Below, piece by piece: positions 10,506 through 19,779 of a stretch of DNA of 64,000 nucleotides (its first letter is position 1; each line of letters opens with the position of its first letter). Origin of the DNA: Paralithodes platypus. Taxonomy: Eukaryota > Arthropoda > Malacostraca > Decapoda > Lithodidae. The stretch covers positions 42,980 through 106,979 of the forward strand of contig JAVRFV010002372.1 in the NCBI GenBank assembly GCA_032716605.1, given 5' to 3'. Under the pieces are notes generated by a model, which saw only the letters and a list, made by a program, of their open reading frames with translations, was not told where the DNA came from and ran no database searches. The position numbers were made by a program, and so were the translations under genes.

Positions 10506-10968
10506 GTGAAATGGTTATTCATGCAAAGTTTTCATAACCTATTTTTTACAAAATCTTTAACACCTGAGTACTAAAGATGATACATGGCAATTTAGTCAAA
10601 CAAAATATTTAGGTAGTTGTAACTTTGAGTAGTTATTTGCGAATAATAGTAATTATTAGACTAAAAGTGTACTGCATCTTCCATTTAGATACTTTTCAAA
10701 GTAAGTTTGAAAGTCAAAATATTATATAAAACATAATGGATTCATTTATTGTAAATTAAAATTAAGCTGATTATTCTATCAAATGTTTGATTAGTTCACT
10801 ACTCAGGATTGGGAAGATAAGAGTAGTCCAAAAAATGCTTTAAATTTGCCTTTTTGTTTTGTTCACTAATTAAAGATGTTCATGAAGTTTTATATTGCTG
10901 CTGTATTACTGGTTTGATTTGCTAGCCCTAAAAGGCCATGCAACAATATTTGTCTTATTGTCCAACAG
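10506..10968. other. AT-rich interval without recognisable gene
   Basis: AT-rich unique sequence. I see no repeats or coding frames. Its only notable point is a pyrimidine/AG acceptor at its right edge leading into the small exon candidate at 10969. Confidence 0.4.
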
Positions 10969-11022
10969 GAGCGTAGGTGGCAGTGGATTCAACAGCACTA
11001 CAATAATCTGTATCTTAACCGG
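10969..11022 (+). CDS. Candidate 54-bp internal exon of an unidentified gene
   Basis: A 54-base block between a good acceptor ('cttattgtccaacag|gagcg') and a good donor ('aaccgg|gtgagaat'). Read from its first base it is open for 18 codons: ERRWQWIQQHYNNLYLNR. The mix of aromatic and polar residues is protein-like and unlike the surrounding AT-rich sequence. I do not recognise the protein. No neighbouring exon could be linked to it, so this is a proposal from splice signals and frame alone. Chance occurrence is possible at this length. Confidence 0.3.
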
Positions 11023-11371
11023 GTGAGAATTTTCATACCCAGATGTTTTTTTGACAATTGCAGACTTGAAAAACTACTAAATTCATGCTTTAAGTTTTGC
11101 ATAATTGGCAATACAGATCATTAAAAGCATTGGTTATTACAATTTCTCGCATGGTTAAAATACAAACTACTATATCTCCGCTTTAAGATTTTCATAATTG
11201 ACAGAAGAGATTATAAAGAGTACTGTACAGTATTAGTTATTACAATTTCTCGCCCGGTTAAGATGAACAGTATTGTGGCGAGTTCAACACAAGACTGCCA
11301 AGTTGAGGAACCGATGCAGTGTACCAGTGGCCAGATGATGCACTGCTTTCTTACTCTTCAATCTTCTATTA

Positions 11372-11687
11372 ACCATTTCAGACCCCATGAGGCATCGTGT
11401 TTCGCGAATATCTTCATGGCTCTTAGTTACATCATTATGACATTCTAACACAATGTTTACGACAACCCGCCGTAATTTATGGTGGTATAGTAGTTTAGCA
11501 AATTGTTATACTTGTGGAGTTTACCCTTATCATCTTAAGGTGTAGTCAGTGAGAACACAAAAACCTGAGCAAATGTTCGGACAAGACGACGTACCCCCCC
11601 TCCCCTACATCTATTACTTCCTTCCCCCACCAAACAAGCTCTCTGCCATCCCCCTCGCACACCCATCCTTCTATCCCCCTTCCCCCC

Positions 11688-11734
<47 letters not shown>

Positions 11735-11947
11735 ACTCTCCCTCTCCCTCTCACTCTCACTCTCACTCTCACTCTCTCTCTCTCTCTCTCTTACATTCGT
11801 GAATAGTATGAAAAACAAATACGTGTAGCATATAACTGGATATTTATAGGCACAAACAACTCGAAAGGAGACTAAAACTGAAGTATGAATGGATTTTACA
11901 CGGAAACGCTCTCTCTCTCTCTCTCTCAATTGCACACAGGGAAATAT
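11372..11947. repeat. Left terminal inverted repeat of the 3.9-kb transposon
   Basis: Matches the reverse complement of 14792-15263. Shared landmarks include 'gcgtgtttcgcgaatatctt'-type sequence beside the end, 'acgacaacccgccgtaattt', 'ttcggacaagacgacgtacc', a C run then (TC)n at about 11683-11790, 'ggatatttataggcacaaac', and a second (TC)n at about 11910-11926. The ORF-like stretches on both strands across the (TC)n are repeat artefacts. Confidence 0.9.
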
Positions 11948-12534
11948 AAAGTCTTACACATAGTTATTCTATAGTAATTTCGTATAATACCTTACGAATA
12001 TAACATTTGGGTGTAGTATGAATTGATGGTTTATGGAAACAACCGTGATGGCTCAGTTGCCAGTGTTTGGAATATTTGAGCAGGTAGATGTTCATTGGCA
12101 TGCGATCGAAGAATGTGGTTTGTCGCAAGCTACTGAAGGTGTGCTACATCCCTGCTAGCCATGGCCAATATGCTGAGATGCCCACGTGGGTGCAAAGGTG
12201 TGATTGCACTAAGACTTTAATATGTTCAACCATGAGAGGAACGCTGACGCACTGAAAATAAGTCTTAACAGGTAATTATTACCCATAACTCTTTTTATCT
12301 ATAACGTTATGCAACATATTTCATAGCAATGACAATGTTTGGGGAAATTATCTTTATATTAACTCCCTCCGACATATTATGTTCCAATAAGTCTGAGGAG
12401 GCGGGAACCCCAGGATCATTGCCACTGCCTCGCACTACACTCACAACAACACTGTGGCCGTTAGAATTATCGGAGGAGGCTGAGGTTGCCACCAACGGTT
12501 TTATCGTATGGTAACTTATCGGACTTACTGAGCT

Positions 12535-12653
12535 CATATGACGCACAATCGCGTCATAAACTTATTGGAGAGGTATAGAGATAAGTCCATATGACGCGAT
12601 CGCGTCATATGAGTTTTTGGTTCACTAGTCCATATGACGCGATCGCGTCATAT
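12535..12653. repeat. Cluster of perfect CATATGACGCGA/TCGCGTCATATG palindromes
   Basis: 12588-12611 is a perfect 24-bp palindrome: CATATGACGCGA followed by its reverse complement. 12632-12653 is a second perfect 22-bp one with the same core. 12535-12558 is a half-broken version with 'caa' in the centre. All lie between the left TIR and the transposase gene of the 3.9-kb element, and may be transposase or host-factor sites or simply an expanded motif. Confidence 0.85.
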
Positions 12654-12719
12654 ATGTCTGGGGCAGTTAATACCATCTATTATAATAAACGGCAAAATCA
12701 GTCAGTCTGTCCGTCCGCA

Positions 12720-12830
12720 TAGACCCAGGTTAGGTTAGGAACGGCGGGTGTGGGGGGCAAATGCCCCCATCGAAAAGGGGGGGGGGGGCCTGGGGGGGCA
12801 ATGCCCCCCCCTTTTAGGTTAGATATAGGT
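12720..12830. repeat. Run-rich segment with inverted GCCCCC blocks
   Basis: Contains 'caggttaggttagg', a G12 run, 'cctgggggggcaatgccccc' and 'gggggcaaatgccccc', so both inverted repeats and G-runs able to form four-stranded structures are present. Two TTAGG-like units occur but no telomeric array. Confidence 0.6.
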
Positions 12831-12997
12831 TCTTGGTACCCGGTTGGGTTAGATTAGGGTTATCATAAACGGCAAAGTTAGCGAATGATATATAGTGTCT
12901 ACCAGCAAATATAGTGAAGTTAGAACATGATACTGTACATTAACCCTTCTGGTGCTTGAACACCGGATTTCTAAGCTTGACCAGAGGTCCCTTTAGG

Positions 12998-13076
12998 TTT
13001 GGGCCAGAGGCCCAAAACGCCCTCCTGCACGCAGGAGGTAGCTTAAAAGTCTGCACAGAGTGCGGACTTTTAAGCT
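12998..13076. repeat. Three consecutive hairpins upstream of the transposase
   Basis: TTTGGGCC-aga-GGCCCAAA (12998-13016), CCTCCTGC-ac-GCAGGAGG (13021-13038), and a longer stem 'agcttaaaagtctgca' ... 'tgcggacttttaagct' (13040-13076). They are nearly back to back and end about 85 bp before the splice acceptor of the transposase exon. Confidence 0.8.
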
Positions 13077-13161
13077 TGTGATAAATATTATGAAAAGCAT
13101 GTGTTCCTAAATATTCGATCTTTTTCCCTAATCTACTGTACATTTGTGTCTTCCCACACAG

Positions 13162-14411
13162 GCCGTATGACCGTGTGGCCCATGTGATGGGTATGACCAC
13201 AAAAGCAGTGCGGCTGATGGTTCAACGCAACCTGCGTTCCAAGCCAGACGCACCACCTGAGACAGCGAGCACTCCCACCGTTACACCACCTGACTCCCCG
13301 ACATCCTCCACTACACCACCTGTCTTTGACAATTTCACTATTGGAGCCATTCGACGTTTTGTACATGCAAAGTTTGCTGCAAAAGAACACTTTACTATTG
13401 TTACCCTGACTGAAGAAATAAAGAGGGCCAATATTATTCCCAGTGAGACCTCAGAGACGGCGATATGGCGTGTGTTGCACTGCATGGGATTCCGGTACAG
13501 GGTATCACAGAGAAAAATGTATGTACGAAAAGAGTCCCTTGATATTGTATGCCGCTGCATTGATGCTCTTCGAGCACTCCAGCATCACCAACAGAAAGGA
13601 AGACAGGTGGTGTACGTGGATGAAACTTGGTTCACCACACGGATGTCACACAACGTGGAGTGGGTGGACACAACACAACCTGTAACTAGTGCCACCTATA
13701 GCCGTCAGGTGCCACCTGGTGAAGGGGAGCGGTTTGTGGTGGTAGCAGGTGGCACAGTCGAAGGTTTTGTGGACGGCTCCTTTCTAAGTTTCCCTGCGAA
13801 GAACAAAACGGGTGACTACCACGGGGAAATGAACAGCAGCCTTTTCCTTCGCTGGCTAACATCTCGACTTTTACCAGCATTGAGTGAGCCATCGGTACTG
13901 GTGTTGGACAATGCGCCCTATCACAGCCAGTTGTCGGAGGAGACTCGCTGCCCCACCACCGCCACCAACAGAGCTGGCCTTGTGAAATGGCTGGAGGAAA
14001 GAAAAATCCCCTTCTCACCTCACGCTACTCGTCCTGAACTGCTACGAATATGCAAGGAAAACCGACCAAAGCCACAGTATACAGTTGATAACCTCATCCG
14101 AGAATGGGGTCACGAAGTGGTCCGACTTCCACCAGCCTATCCTGAACTTAACGCCATAGAGCAGGTGTGGGGATGTATGAAGAGATAATTATGTGCGCTC
14201 CTCATTACAACGCTTCATTCGTGCCAGCTTACAGGCCAGGTTAGAAGAAGCAAGGCTATGCGCAACCAAGGAGATTTGGGAAGGTGGCGGTCGGCGAGCC
14301 AGGAAGTTTGAAGAGGATTATTGGTCATCTGACAATATCCATGAAATTGTGGATCCCATCACTTTTGACACCGATGATGAGGATGACCTCTTCCTAGACA
14401 GCGATGAATAA
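13162..14411 (+). pseudogene. IS630/Tc1/mariner superfamily transposase (DD83E), frameshifted
   Basis: This enzyme would cut and paste the 3.9-kb element in the nucleus. The exon starts after acceptor 'cttcccacacag' (AG at 13160-13161); upstream codons must come from an unlocated first exon. The frame YDRVAHVMG... runs through a helix-turn-helix region ([13 protein letters not shown] and a second at about 13320-13530) to a catalytic RNase-H fold. Visible acidic residues are D in VYVDETWF (codon 13619), D in VLDNAPYHS (13907) and E in LNAIEQVWG (14159). The D-to-E gap is 83 residues, far from the DD34 spacing of classical mariner/Tc1. Just after the last motif the frame meets TAA at 14186. A one-base shift restores YVRSSLQRF and an acidic tail ending DDLFLDSDE (stop at 14409-14411), so the gene is broken by a single indel. 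Confidence 0.85.
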
Positions 14412-14791
14412 TAAAATAATATACAGTATATGTATACTTGTCTGTATCATTATTCCATTAATTATATAACTAATATTGATTTTTGTTGCAATTATACCGA
14501 CTCCTCCTAATTTTAAAATATTTATGCCCATTGCCCAATCTATCTCATCACAGTATACGAACAATCGAACAACAGTTCCAGATAAACGACCATACGCAAA
14601 CGTACAATCTAAGGTTATAATTATAATTTCCCACCAAACTTCTTAGGCAAAGCAGTAGAATGAGGTTAAACAACATAATACTTCAGTTCATTTGCACAAA
14701 TCACGCAACTGATTGTTGGGGTATATAGTTTTGAGTTATACTGTAAGCCCATTGTGGGAAAATCATGCGATATAATAATGCACAATGTATG
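14412..14791. other. 3' non-coding part of the transposon
   Basis: AT-rich sequence between the transposase stop and the right inverted repeat. 'aataataaaataatata' just after the stop could serve as a polyadenylation region. No ORF of interest. Confidence 0.5.
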
Positions 14792-15263
14792 TCTATATTT
14801 TCCCGTGTGCTGTGTAATTGACAGAGAGAGAGAGAGCGTTTCCGTCAACAATCACTCATACTTCAGTTTTACTCTCCTTTCGAGTTGTTTGTGCCTATAA
14901 ATATCCAGTTCTATGTTACACTTACTTATTTGTTTTTCATAATATTCACGAATGAGAGGGAGAGAGGGGGGGGGGGGGGGGGGGTGATGGCGGGGAGCTT
15001 GTTTGGTGGGGGAAGGAAGGAATAGATGTAGGGGAGGGGGGTACGTCGTCTTGTCCGAACATTTGCTCAGGTTTTTGTGTTCTCACTGACTACACCTTAA
15101 GATGATAAGGGTAAACTCCACAAGTATAACAATTTGCCAAACAACTATACCACCATAAATTACGGCGGGTTGTCGTAAACACTGTGTTAGAATGTCATAA
15201 TGATGTGACTAAGAGCCATGAAGATATTCGCGAAACACGATGCCTCATGGGGTCTGAAATGGT
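14792..15263. repeat. Right terminal inverted repeat of the 3.9-kb transposon
   Basis: Reverse complement of the left repeat. Its short (GA)n at 14823-14834 and long G run at about 14966-14982 are the partners of the TC and C runs on the left. It ends 'ggtctgaaatggt|TA'. Confidence 0.9.
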
Positions 15264-15348
15264 TAGTAGGTCTATGTGAGTTGGAACTCTTCATGTAATT
15301 TACATGTAATTCAATATATTAGTGTCTTAACCCAATTGCAATTCTAAA

Positions 15349-17606
15349 GCCGGTATCACACGAGAGTTTTATAGTAAACGTTCGATGGCAAAATTTCTGG
15401 AATATTTTGCACTTTTATCGGACACTAGACTGATGGTGGATGAATTTAGTCTATCTATATCTATTGCCCGACGCAGTGATCCCCGAAGAGGTGGCCACGA
15501 ACGAACCACCCCCATGCACCTCTGTCCCCAGTCAGCCGACGCCCCTCCCCCCAACCAGCACCGCCTTCGTTCATATACTACCTCACTCCATCCTTCCACC
15601 TCTCTTTCTGTCTACCTCTCCCTCTCTATCCCTCCATCTCTCTCTCGTACACTCTCTTAGTCATTCTCTCGCTTTCCATACGTTCCATATGGCCGAAACA
15701 TCTCAAGTTGTTCCTTTTCACACTTTCCAGCACATCTACCTCCACACCACACCTTCTTACTTCCTCATTAGTCTGTCTATCCCTCCATGTAACTGCACGC
15801 ACTTCTTAAGTAATTCATTTCCACTGCTCTCACTCTTGGTCTGAGTCTCTCAACCAACGTCCATGCTTCGCTTCCGTAAGTCAGCGTCGGGATTACCACC
15901 CTGTTATGCAAGGACTTCTTCACTTCCATACTGACCACCCTATTTCTTGTTACTGCTTTCAGGGTTCCTACAACCCTCTTCCCCTGTTGTACCCTCTCCC
16001 GCACTTCTTCATCCATAGTCCCATCTTTACTCAACACACTGCCCAGATGCTTAAAAGAGTTAACGATCTCCATAGTCTGACCGTTCAGCTTCATCTCACA
16101 CAATGTGACTTCACCCCTTTCGAAGACCCCTTGCTCTTCCCCGCATTTACCTTCAAATTCAGTTTTTCGCACACTGTTCCAAACTCATTTACCAGACCCT
16201 GCAACTCCCATTCATTATCACTCATCAGAACTGTATCATCCGCAAACAGCAGTATAGGTAGCTTCCACTCAATTGCCTCCCTTTTCAGCGATACACCAAC
16301 ATCCACTGTTCTTGATAGTATTTCTTTCATGACTCCATCCATATATACAGTAAACAACCACGCGGACATCACACACCCGTGTTTCAAACCAACATTCAGG
16401 TCAAAGAACTCGCTCTGCTCACTCTCCACACGTACTGCCACCTTTGCACCCTCATACATGCTCTTCACTGCTTTCAGCAACTTGCCATCTACTCCATATA
16501 TTCTAAGTACTTTCCACAAACATTCTCTATCCACTCTGTCATAGGCCTTCTCCAAGTCCATAAAGGCAACATACACCTTTTGTTTCTTTTCCAGATATTT
16601 CTCCACAACACAATTAGGGTAAAAATCTGATCTACACATCCTCTTCCCTTCCTAAAACCTCCCTGCTCGTCGCCTATCCATTTCTCCATTCTCACTCTCA
16701 CTCTCACTCTCTCAATCACTACCCTACTGTATACCTTCCCTACTACGCTTAGAAGACATATTCCTCGGTGGTTACCACACACTCCTCTTTCCCCGTTGCC
16801 CTTATATAGGGGGACTATTATGCCAGTCTTCCAGTCATCGGGTGCACTCCCCTTCTCCCATGCTAGTTTACACATTTTCCATACCCATTCGATCACTATC
16901 TCACCACCATACCTCAACATTTCCCCACACACTCCATCTGTTCCTGGTGCTTTCCCCAACTTCACTCTTGTCATGGCTTCCCACACTTCTGACCTCCTGA
17001 TCCCCACCTCCTCCTCCACTACTTCTCTTCTTCTCCCTCCCATACCATATCCAACTATGTTTGCTGGCTCTTCATTCCTTACATTTAGCAACTCATTGAA
17101 GTACTCCCTCCATCTTTCGACTCTCTCTTGCTTCTCGGCTAGCATTCTCCCATTCTTATCTTTCACATCCTTACTGTTTCCCTTGCTATCTTCCCTAACT
17201 TTCTTGGACTTCTTTCCAGAACAGTTTCTTACTCTCCCTCCATTTTACACTCAGATTCCTTCCAAATTCCTCATCTACTCTTCTCTTACTTTCCTTCACT
17301 ACTCTCTTCACCACCCTCTTACTCTCCACGAACCTCGCTCGTTTCTGTCTCTCCAAATCTTCATTTCCTCTACTACCCAACCACTCTCTAATAAATAAAG
17401 TATATGCTTTCTTCTTTTCTTCCACAGCTATTCTTACCTCTTCTGTCCACCATGCTGTACCTTTCACTCCCCTCCCTCTTCTCCTCACTCCACACACCTC
17501 CTCACATGCTTTAGGTGACCGAAATATTTAAAATGTTAACCTCTTAAGCTGCCAGACCAGTGTTGAGAATAAATGTTGAGGGAAAAGGTGCTCATGTGAT
17601 ACTGGC
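15349..17606. mobile_element. ~210-bp MITE ('GCCGGTATCACACGAG' ends) split by a LINE
   Basis: 15349-15449 and 17515-17606 together match the intact element at 49552-49760. Left: 'gccggtatcacacgagag', 'atagtaaacgttcgatgg', 'gacactagactg(a)tggt'. Right: 'agctgccagaccagtgtt', 'gctcatgtgatactggc'. The LINE sits exactly where the intact copy is continuous. Confidence 0.85.
15450..17509 (-). pseudogene. 5'-truncated RTE-like LINE, reverse transcriptase remnant
   Basis: A non-LTR retrotransposon copy bounded by a 5-bp target duplication TTTAG (15445-15449 and 17510-17514) and ending 3' in an (ATAG)n tail. The minus strand encodes, in order, a linker region (17497-17195), the RT fingers with NHRGICLLSVVGKVYSR and GDEQGGFRKGRGCVDQIF (17166-16489), motif A VAFMDLEKAYDRVDRECLW, motif B LKHGCVMSAWLF and the catalytic FADDTVLM box (16639-16091), then GSVLSKDGTMDEEVRERV ... 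LTYGSEAWTL (16172-15777) and the C-terminal RWFGHMER-type block (to about 15470). These pieces lie in different frames, so it is inactive. The endonuclease is absent. The clade is tentative. Shorter copies: 38366-39405, 55313-55569, 58721-58977. Confidence 0.85.
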
Positions 17607-17682
17607 TTAAGATTGGTTTAATTTTGTTATGGCATACAAGCATACCTATATTTTTGAATTATTGTAAAGCCTATAGCTCTTA

Positions 17683-17885
17683 ACCCTTTGAGGATTGACA
17701 CATTTTTGACAGTGAATTCTGGCTATTAGACTTTTATTCAGATTAGGAAGGGTATAAGGAAGTCGGGGTTAATGGATAGCGTTTACCCCTTTATTTTGTA
17801 CCGTTCCTTCCTAAACTGTAAAACAAACTAATAGTAGCCAGAATATACGGGTATAACGAGTACTGCATACCAGTATGCCGGATTG
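17683..17885. mobile_element. Fold-1 MITE, copy i
   Basis: Starts 'ttaaccctttgaggattg'. Contains 'aattctggctattagacttt', 'tattcagattaggaaggg', 'gttccttcctaaactgtaa' and 'agtagccagaatatac'. The best copy for seeing the 'ttctggctatta' inner repeat. Confidence 0.75.
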
Positions 17886-17959
17886 GTCAAAAGCAAATAT
17901 ATTTTGTTTAGATTGTATCCGTTAAGGGGAATGTCTTTTCTTGACCCACTTATCCCTAA

Positions 17960-18170
17960 TGTTTAACCTCCTTAGTTTGTCAATTCTCCTATTTCTTAGT
18001 TAATTTTTAGACCTTCCGTGCCATTTTGGTGTCCTGGCGAGCGACCGCGATCCTGCAATTTAGGAGGAACCGGCCATTTTTCTACCGTAAAATGCACAAA
18101 TTTACCTCTTGCATTTATTTGTTCAAGCTTCATAGAGATCTTGGGAGCAAACTACCCCCCCCCCTTAAAT
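17960..18170 (-). repeat. 'GCTCGC' family repeat, copy
   Basis: Reverse orientation relative to 410-700: 'gtgtcctggcgagcgaccgc', 'ctgcaatttaggaggaacc', 'tttctaccgtaaaatgcac', 'agcttcatagagatcttggg'. Confidence 0.6.
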
Positions 18171-18644
18171 GTTTTAAAGCATACATAGGCCTGTGTTACT
18201 AGACTAAGTGTAATTGAGAATTACATGGTAATATTGATGAAATGCAGAGATATCAAATAGAGCCAGGAATATGTTAGTGGCTAGACAAGGATACAGGAGC
18301 CTTTGTGGTGTAGTACATACAGGTATATAATTATTGAAGTTTAGTGCTGCAGGGAGGTAATGTAAAGAAAATATTGTAATGGTAATTGTTAATACAGTAT
18401 TTGTACAGATTGAAGCACTGAAACTAAAAATTACAGGGTTATTAATGTAGGAAGTAAAGTACAGTATCAGTAAGAAAGCTTGATAGCGACAAAATCACAT
18501 TGTGGCAGCCAACAGTTTACCTGCATTAAGATAGAAGATGCTAAAGTGATTTGGCACACAAAACTTTACTTTAATTAGCTGGTTTAACAAGTATGAATAT
18601 TCAAGGGGAGGAAAAGGGTTAGTATCGGGGTCTTGAGTCGGCCA

Positions 18645-18690
18645 ACCTTATCTATGGGGTATGTGCCTGAGTATATACATACATTTTGGT
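18645..18690 (+). repeat. (ATAC)n-tailed fragment
   Basis: 'gagtcggccaacc', 'tatggggtatgtgcctgagt', 'atatacatacat': the same tail seen at 9116 in the opposite orientation. Confidence 0.55.
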
Positions 18691-18729
18691 TTTAGAATTG
18701 ATGATTGAAAAGTGTGATTTCTTTCCAGG

Positions 18730-18930
18730 TACTGTTGTTGTGTAGCACCGAGCTGACCGACACTATGCCAGCCCTTCATAACTCTTCCAGCAGCCTGGTC
18801 AGGCTCCTACACCCTCCAAGGTGATGCTATCCTGTTTTGGGAGTCATCACCACCCCGATGAAGCTGGTAATAAAGAAATGTTCGGACGTGGACCTGTAAG
18901 GGCTTGGCAGAGACTGTCCTACAGGTTTTA
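18730..18930 (+). other. Possible exon, unidentified
   Basis: Starts after 'gatttctttccag' and is open in its first frame for 31 codons (including ELTDTMPALHNSSSS), reaching a possible donor 'cctccaag|gtgatg' near 18821. A better donor, 'tataggtaagattg', lies at 18930 but needs another frame. Not recognised. It lies just upstream of the duplicated exon-like block at 19481/21207, so it could belong to the same gene. Confidence 0.25.
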
Positions 18931-19096
18931 TAGGTAAGATTGAGAGACTGATTGAACAACTGGTGATGTGTTGTCTATATAAATTTGCTTTATAGAATAT
19001 TGAAATTTAAAAAGAACCCATTCATTGACAGTTTCAAAAGCAGCCCAGCCATCAATGTAACCACACTCTCAATTTCCAGGCTTTAGGCTACTATAT

Positions 19097-19275
19097 TAAC
19101 CTTTCAGGACGATTCAGTTTTAGATTTCCTCTGGCAACCAGCTTGGAAAATAAAGTATCTAAAGTTAAAAAAAGGGCTATACTTAGTCTCGATCAACATT
19201 TTGGCAGTCACTGCTCCTTCCTAAATTGAATGAAATTTCTGGCCCCTCCTCTCCTTCATACTGAACCCCATTAGT
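19097..19275. mobile_element. Fold-1 MITE, decayed copy j
   Basis: 'ttaacctttcaggacgattc', then 'tgctccttcctaaattgaat' and 'ttcatactgaacccc'. A trace of the same insertion ('ttaaagcttttagcatgatt') occurs at the corresponding place in unit B, suggesting it predates the duplication. Confidence 0.45.
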
Positions 19276-19380
19276 TTTGAAATATTTGACATTCGCCCCA
19301 GTAGTTTGAAGATTCTAAGACCTTTTTATGCCATTTAGGTGTCTTTCCTGGCGAGCGAAAGTAATTTAGGTTTAGAAGTT
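19275..19380 (-). repeat. 'GCTCGC' family repeat, fragment
   Basis: 'cattcgccccagtagtttga', 'taagacctttttatgccatt', 'gtctttcctggcgagcgaaa'. Truncated copy. Confidence 0.5.
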
Positions 19381-19480
19381 GCATATAGATTGAATTTAAT
19401 GTGTAGCTATTAATAGTTTTGGTGCTCACAACTGCCTATTCTAAAAATTATTCTAATATACTGTATATGTTTACTTCCAG

Positions 19481-19565
19481 GTGGGCCCCATGCCGTGAAG
19501 ATCGTGGACCAGGTTAACTGTACTGACCCTTGGCGGTGGGCTGGAACATATCTACCTGGCCTTTG
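19481..19565 (+). pseudogene. Exon-like block, unit A copy (frameshifted)
   Basis: Sits between 'gtttacttccag' and 'ctttg|gtaagttgg', like its partner at 21207-21305, and shares VKIVDQVNCT at the start. It is 85 bp rather than 99 bp. The 14-bp difference destroys the frame after NCT. Probably the non-functional twin of the unit B exon. Confidence 0.45.
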
Positions 19566-19779
19566 GTAAGTTGGTACGTTCATAGTTCAATTTTAAATAT
19601 TCACACCAACCCCTTTAGAAGTAAATACCCTAGCACTGAATAAGTTGAAATAAGGTACACTAAGTCAGTTACTGTGTACTATGATTTTTACCTTTTTTAA
19701 CCTATCTAATAATCATGGTCCAATTTAAACTAAAACTCAAAACCTTCAGAATTCGCTTCTTTGCTCTTTGCGAATACAA

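Larger units (their letters stand above)
11372..15263 (+). mobile_element. 3.9-kb IS630/Tc1/mariner-type DNA transposon with long terminal inverted repeats
   Basis: Ends 'accatttcagaccccatgag' and 'ctcatggggtctgaaatggt' are inverted and each is bordered by TA (11370-11371 and 15264-15265), the target used by this superfamily. Inverted repeats run inward about 575 bp on the left and about 470 bp on the right. They include (TC)n/(GA)n and poly-C/poly-G runs whose different lengths explain the asymmetry. Between them lie a palindrome cluster (12535-12653), three adjacent hairpins (12998-13076), a G/C-run segment and one transposase gene. The element is two to three times the usual size of this superfamily. 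The transposase has one frameshift, so this copy is probably dead. Confidence 0.9.

Noticed and set aside
11546..11935. Ser/Glu- and Ser/Leu-rich frames over the (TC)n tract
   Set aside because: Pure microsatellite translation inside a transposon inverted repeat.
12725..12740. Telomeric TTAGG array
   Set aside because: Only two units; too short to be telomeric.
13222..14018. Antisense open frames across the transposase
   Set aside because: Shadows of the real coding strand; they contain no motifs.
15906..17398. Plus-strand frames opposite the LINE RT
   Set aside because: The minus strand carries RT motifs in order; plus-strand products are Pro/Ser/Thr-rich shadows.
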